Positions 59,992 to 64,000 of a stretch of DNA of 64,000 bases are shown in pieces. Location: assembly GCA_040752005.1 (NCBI GenBank), contig JBFMFX010000009.1, forward strand, positions 62,001 to 126,000, read 5' to 3'. Below the pieces are notes generated by a model. That model was not told the DNA's origin. It did not search any database and saw only the letters and a list, made by a program, of their open reading frames with translations. The translations under genes and the position numbers were made by a program. Each line of letters starts with the position of its first letter. The first letter of the stretch is position 1. The stretch is from RBG-16-66-20 sp040752005 (lineage in GTDB: Bacteria > Pseudomonadota > Gammaproteobacteria > Burkholderiales > SG8-39).

Positions 59992-61365
59992 ATGAAGATC
60001 GTCATTCTCGGAGCGGGGCAGGTGGGCTCCTCGGTCGCCGAGAGCCTCGTCTCGGAGCAGAACGACATCACCGTGGTGGACCTGGATCCGCAGCGGCTGC
60101 GCCTGCTCGCGGACCGGCTCGATCTGCGCACTGTCGCCGGCAATGCTGCGCACCCTTCGGTGCTGCGCGAGGCCGGAATCGAGGACACCGATTTACTGAT
60201 CGCGGTGACGCAGTCGGACGAGACCAACCTCGTCGCCTGCCGGCTGGCGAGCCGCATGTTCAACGTGCCGCGGCGGGTGGCGCGGGTGCGCGCGGCCGAT
60301 TTTCTCGACAACGAGGCAGTGCTCGGGCGCGAGGGCTTCGACGTGGACCTCGCGATCTGCCCCGAGCAGGTGCTCACCGACTACCTGGTGAAGCTGGTCG
60401 AGTTTCCCGAGGCGCTGCAGGTGCTCGACTTCGCCGGCGGCCGGGTGAGCCTGGTCGCGGTGCGTGCCTTCGAGGGCGGGCCGCTGGTCGGCCATCCGAT
60501 CCGCGACATCCGCCGCCACATTCCGGCCACCGATGTGCGCATCGTCGCGATCTTCCGCGGCAACCACGCGGTGATGCCCGACGGCGGCACCGTGATCGAG
60601 GCGGGCGACGAGGTGTTCTGTCTCGCGGCTTCCACCGACATCCGCCGGGTGATGCGGGAGCTGCGGCGCATGGACCGACCGGTGAAGCGCGTGATGATCG
60701 CCGGCGGCGGCAACATCGGGCAGCGCCTGGCGCGCGCGCTCGAGCGCGACTATCTGGTGAAGGTGATCGAGCACAACAAGCGCCGCTGCGAGGTCCTCGC
60801 CGAGCGGGTCGAACGCGCGCTCGTGCTCGCGGGCGACGCCACCGACGAGGAGCTGCTTGCCGAGGAGAACGTCGGCGACATGGACCTTTTCATCGCGGTC
60901 ACCAACGATGACGAGAACAACATCATGGCGTCGCTTCTCGCCAAGCGCATGGGCGCGCGGCGCGTGGTGACGCTCATCAACCGGCGCAGCTACGTGGACC
61001 TGGTGCAGGGGGCGCAGATTGACATCGCGCTCTCGCCCGCGCAGGCGACGATCGGCAGCCTGCTCGCGCATGTGCGCCGCGGCGACGTGGTCGCGGTGCA
61101 CAGCCTGCGCCGCGGCGCGGCCGAGGCGCTGGAAGCGGTGGTGCACGGCGACCGCGAGGCCTCGCCGCTCGCCGGCCGGCGCGTGGACGAGGTCGAGCTG
61201 CCGCTCGGGGCGAGGATCGGCGCGCTGGTGCGCGGCGAGCAGGTGCTCATGGCGCACCACGACACGCGCATCGAGCCGGAGGACCATGTCATCGTGTTCG
61301 TCGCCGACAAGCGGGATCTTCCGCGCGTGGAGCGCCTGTTCCAGGTGAGCCCGCGCTATCTGTAG
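59992..61365 (+). CDS. trkA: Trk potassium-uptake regulatory protein TrkA
   Basis: The 457-residue protein has two RCK modules in tandem, each with a Rossmann dinucleotide-binding loop (ILGAGQVGSSVAESL at the N terminus and IAGGGNIGQRLARALE near 240) and a TrkA-C part. It binds NAD(H)/ATP and gates TrkH from the cytoplasmic face. It is followed 13 bases later by trkH. Confidence 0.95.
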   Translation: MKIVILGAGQVGSSVAESLVSEQNDITVVDLDPQRLRLLADRLDLRTVAGNAAHPSVLREAGIEDTDLLIAVTQSDETNLVACRLASRMFNVPRRVARVRAADFLDNEAVLGREGFDVDLAICPEQVLTDYLVKLVEFPEALQVLDFAGGRVSLVAVRAFEGGPLVGHPIRDIRRHIPATDVRIVAIFRGNHAVMPDGGTVIEAGDEVFCLAASTDIRRVMRELRRMDRPVKRVMIAGGGNIGQRLARALERDYLVKVIEHNKRRCEVLAERVERALVLAGDATDEELLAEENVGDMDLFIAVTNDDENNIMASLLAKRMGARRVVTLINRRSYVDLVQGAQIDIALSPAQATIGSLLAHVRRGDVVAVHSLRRGAAEALEAVVHGDREASPLAGRRVDEVELPLGARIGALVRGEQVLMAHHDTRIEPEDHVIVFVADKRDLPRVERLFQVSPRYL

Positions 61366-61378
61366 CGGCAGGCGCGCG

Positions 61379-62833
61379 TTGCGGCTCGGGGTCGTCGTCA
61401 ACCTGCTGTCGGTGGTGCTGCTGGGATTCGCGGCCGCGATGCTCGCGCCGCTCGCCCTCGCGCATGTCCTTGCCGACGGCGCCGAGCGCGCCTACGACAT
61501 CGCGCTCCTCGCCACCGCGCTCACCGGCGCCGCCGGCTACGCCGCAAGCCGCGGCGGGCCGCGCGAGCTGCGCACACGCGAAGGGTTCCTGTTCGTGGCG
61601 CTGGTGTGGACGGTGCTGCCGGTGTTCGGCGCGCTGCCGCTCATCGCCTACCTGCCGGCGCTTTCCTTGACCGATGCCTACTTCGAGGCGATGTCGGGGC
61701 TCACCGCGACTGGGGCCACGGTGCTCTCGGGTCTGGACGCGCTGCCGCCTTCGATCAACTTCTGGCGCTGCACGCTGCAATGGTTGGGCGGAATGGGCGT
61801 GATCGTGCTCGCCGTGGCGGTACTGCCGCTGCTTGGCGTGGGCGGACGGCAGCTGCTGCGGGCCGAGACGCCGGGTCCGATCAAGGAGACCCAGCTCACG
61901 CCGCGCATCGCCGAGACGGCGAAGGGGCTCTGGCTGGTGTACGCCGGGTTGACCGCCACCTGCGCGCTCGCCTACGGCGCGCTCGGCATGGACTGGCTCG
62001 ATGCCGTGATGCACGCCTTCAGCACGCTCAGCCTCGGGGGGTTTTCGTCGCACGATGCGAGCTTCGCGTACTGGAATTCGCCGCTGCTCGAGGCCGCCGC
62101 GATCGCCTTCATGCTCGTCGCCGGGATCAACTTCGTGACGCACTTCGGAGCCGTGTACCGGGTGAGCTTCGCCCCGTACCGCCGCGACGCCGAGGCGCGC
62201 TGGTATCTGCTGCTCATCGCCGCGAGCGTGGCGGCGGTCACGGTGCTGCTCAAGGCGGAACACATGCACGCCGAATGGCCGCAGGCGCTGCGCCACGCCG
62301 CGTTCAACGTGGTGTCGGTTGCGACCACCACCGGCTACGCCAGCGCCGACTACACCGCCTGGCCGGTGTTCGCGCCGCTGTGGATGCTTTTCATCTCCGC
62401 CTTCGCCACCTGCTCGGGTTCGACCGGCGGCGGAATCAAGATGATGCGCGCGCTCCTGATGCTGCAGCAGGCGTTGCGGGAACTGGAGCGTCTGATCCAT
62501 CCGCGGGCGGTGACCCCGGTCAAGCTGGGCGGGCAGGCGGTCGAGAATCGCATCATCTTCGCGGTGCTCGCCTACATGCTGGTGTACGGCGTGACGATCG
62601 CGGCAATCACGCTGCTGCTCACCGCCACCGGCCTTGACCTGCTCACGGCGCTGTCGGCGGCGGCGGCATGCGTCAACAACGTCGGCCCGGGACTGGCAGA
62701 GGTGGGGCCGACCGCCACCTATGCCGCGCTGTCGGACTTCCAGACCTGGATTCTGACGGCGGCGATGCTGCTCGGGCGCCTGGAGCTGCTCACGGTGTTC
62801 GTGCTCGCGACGCCGGCGTTCTGGCGGGGGTGA
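61379..62833 (+). CDS. trkH: Trk potassium-uptake membrane protein TrkH
   Basis: The 484-residue protein has eight to ten membrane segments in four pore repeats. Filter-like glycine regions are visible at SGLTATGATVL, LSLGGFSS, VATTTGYAS and in VNNVGPG, with STGGGIKMMRAL after the third. It is the potassium channel-like subunit of Trk. The start is a TTG at 61379, 13 bases after trkA; no ATG is nearby in frame. Confidence 0.93.
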   Translation: MRLGVVVNLLSVVLLGFAAAMLAPLALAHVLADGAERAYDIALLATALTGAAGYAASRGGPRELRTREGFLFVALVWTVLPVFGALPLIAYLPALSLTDAYFEAMSGLTATGATVLSGLDALPPSINFWRCTLQWLGGMGVIVLAVAVLPLLGVGGRQLLRAETPGPIKETQLTPRIAETAKGLWLVYAGLTATCALAYGALGMDWLDAVMHAFSTLSLGGFSSHDASFAYWNSPLLEAAAIAFMLVAGINFVTHFGAVYRVSFAPYRRDAEARWYLLLIAASVAAVTVLLKAEHMHAEWPQALRHAAFNVVSVATTTGYASADYTAWPVFAPLWMLFISAFATCSGSTGGGIKMMRALLMLQQALRELERLIHPRAVTPVKLGGQAVENRIIFAVLAYMLVYGVTIAAITLLLTATGLDLLTALSAAAACVNNVGPGLAEVGPTATYAALSDFQTWILTAAMLLGRLELLTVFVLATPAFWRG

Positions 62834-62839
62834 GGCGTC

Positions 62840-62855
62840 CTTGACCGCAGTCAAG
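62840..62855 (+). promoter_or_regulatory. FNR/CRP-type binding site and -10 element before the NuoEF-like gene
   Basis: CTTGAC, CGCA, GTCAAG is a perfect dyad of the FNR/Anr/Dnr type (TTGAC-N4-GTCAA). A CATAAT -10-like hexamer lies at 62878-62883. The site is centred about 42 bases before the inferred transcription start, the classic class II activator spacing. That start would fall at the ATG itself, giving a leaderless message, so either the start codon or the promoter call may need revision. Confidence 0.45.
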
Positions 62856-62889
62856 ACCCGTCGCGCGGCCCAGCGCTCATAATCAAGAC

Positions 62890-64000
62890 ATGGATCAGAA
62901 GACCCGGATTCGCCCCACGCCGAAAGGCAGGAGGGTCGAGCCGCAGGCGCGCGAGGAGGTGCGCGCGCTGCTCGGCGACGCCCCGCGCCGGCGCGACCTG
63001 CTGATCGAGCATCTGCACCGCATCCAGGACCGCTTTGGGCATCTCGCGGCGCGGCATCTCGCCGCGCTTGCCGAGGAACTGCGGCTCTCGCTTGCCGAGG
63101 TGTACGAAGTCGCGACGTTCTATCACCACTTCGACGTCGTAAAGGAGGGCGAGACACCCCCGCCCGCGCTCACGGTGCGGGTGTGCGAGTCGCTGTCCTG
63201 CGAGCTTGCCGGCGCGCGCGAGCTGCTCGCGCGGCTGCCGGGGATCCTCGGGCGCGAAGTGCGGGTGATCCCCGCGCCCTGCGTCGGACGCTGCGACGAG
63301 GCGCCGGTCGCGGTGGTTCACCAGAATCCCATCGGCGCCGCGACCGTGGACAAAGTGAAGGCGGCGGTGCAGGCGAAGAAGACCCGATGCCTGGTGCCGC
63401 CGGCGATCGGCTACGCCGAGTACCGCAGGACGGGCGGCTACCGGCTGATCGCCGACTGCCTCGCCGGAAGGCGGTCCCGCGAGGAGATCACGAAGATCAT
63501 CGAGGACTCCGGCCTGCGGGGCCTGGGCGGGGCGGGCTTTCCCGCCGGACGCAAGTGGCGCATCGTCGCGGCGGAGCCCGCGCCGCGGCTGATGGCGGTC
63601 AACATAGATGAAGGCGAGCCGGGCACGTTCAAGGACCGCTATTTCCTGGAGCGCGACCCGCACCGGTTTCTCGAAGGCATGCTGGTCGCCGCCTGGTGCG
63701 CAGGCGTGGGCGAGATCTACATCTATCTGCGCGACGAGTACGCCGGCTGCCGGGCGCTGCTCGAGCGCGAGCTGGAGCTGCTGCGGCGAACGCCGCCCTG
63801 CGCGCTGCCGCCGATTCATCTGCGGCGCGGCGCCGGCGCCTACATCTGCGGCGAGGAGTCGGCGATGATCGAGTCCATCGAGGGCAAGCGCGGCATGCCG
63901 CGCCTGCGGCCGCCGTACGTCGCGCAGGTGGGCCTGTTCGGCTATCCGACGCTCGAGCACAACATGGAAACCGTGTACTGGGTGCGCGAGATCGTGGAGA
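62890..64000 (+). CDS. NuoE-NuoF-type fusion, likely NAD-linked formate dehydrogenase beta subunit (partial)
   Basis: The gene runs off the right end; 370 codons are visible. Residues 1-160 match NuoE/FdsG, a thioredoxin-like [2Fe-2S] protein with ligands in RVCESLSC and CVGRCDEAP. Residues 170-370 match NuoF/FdsB, with the FMN-binding GLRGLGGAGFPAGRKW, GEPGTFKDR and GAGAYICGEESAMIESIEG. The fused form is known for the beta subunit of soluble NAD-dependent formate dehydrogenases such as Fdh1B of Methylobacterium. The substitution EHNMETV for the usual VNNVET also suggests a formate dehydrogenase-type enzyme instead of complex I. The catalytic subunit would lie beyond the window. Confidence 0.88.
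   Translation, partial: MDQKTRIRPTPKGRRVEPQAREEVRALLGDAPRRRDLLIEHLHRIQDRFGHLAARHLAALAEELRLSLAEVYEVATFYHHFDVVKEGETPPPALTVRVCESLSCELAGARELLARLPGILGREVRVIPAPCVGRCDEAPVAVVHQNPIGAATVDKVKAAVQAKKTRCLVPPAIGYAEYRRTGGYRLIADCLAGRRSREEITKIIEDSGLRGLGGAGFPAGRKWRIVAAEPAPRLMAVNIDEGEPGTFKDRYFLERDPHRFLEGMLVAAWCAGVGEIYIYLRDEYAGCRALLERELELLRRTPPCALPPIHLRRGAGAYICGEESAMIESIEGKRGMPRLRPPYVAQVGLFGYPTLEHNMETVYWVREIVE

Overview
The window is a very GC-rich, densely packed piece of a bacterial chromosome. Its core genes and gene order (glnE beside yhdP and tldD; ilvE, a CHCC zinc-finger gene and waaF in a row; trkA-trkH; sucC-sucD) point to a betaproteobacterium, probably Burkholderiales- or Rhodocyclales-like. This is inferred from gene content, not from a search. 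No rRNA, tRNA, insertion sequence or CRISPR array is visible.

The left 11 kb is an accessory, defence-type region, all on the minus strand. It is a type I-G (formerly I-U) CRISPR-Cas operon read leftward: cas3, a nucleotidyltransferase, csx17, csb1, csb2, a DUF6883 protein, and the first codons of what looks like a cas4-cas1 fusion that leaves the window at base 1. Two features are unusual. The nucleotidyltransferase sits between cas3 and csx17 with ATGA overlaps on both sides. Csx17 carries a roughly 70-residue N-terminal extension that resembles the small partner proteins encoded beside such nucleotidyltransferases. Together they look like a toxin-antitoxin-type pair in which the partner has been fused to a CRISPR effector subunit. 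Upstream lie a 0.7-kb gene-free stretch, a Fic-like protein lacking the catalytic histidine, a WYL-domain regulator, and an XRE regulator next to a 17-bp palindrome.

From 11.3 to 30 kb the window is mostly chromosomal backbone: a GGDEF protein, phosphomannomutase, a YheT hydrolase, a SnoaL-like protein, waaF (ending inside a REP-like repeat), ilvE, an ArsR regulator, glnE, yhdP, tldD, a two-subunit CoA-transferase and a DUF427-adenylate cyclase fusion. From 30 to 39 kb come glycerol kinase, a trehalose operon (a membrane-anchored otsA with a periplasmic region, otsB, a GH15 hydrolase) and a FixJ-like response regulator with its MASE1-type histidine kinase. The two-component pair is divergent from an Mrp/Mbh-like cation/proton antiporter operon (39-46.3 kb). 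That operon has three proton-channel-type subunits and no full-length MrpA.

The right end holds sucCD, an AAA/DUF4143 ATPase with a benE transporter, an ACP-ligase-acyltransferase fusion divergent from a double cyclic-nucleotide-binding protein, a GT39 glycosyltransferase, a class II glutamine amidotransferase, a TPR protein, a cytochrome P450, trkA-trkH, and the start of a fused NuoE-NuoF-type gene (likely the beta subunit of an NAD-linked formate dehydrogenase) behind an FNR-like site. Very many gene junctions are ATGA or GTGA overlaps, so translational coupling is common here.
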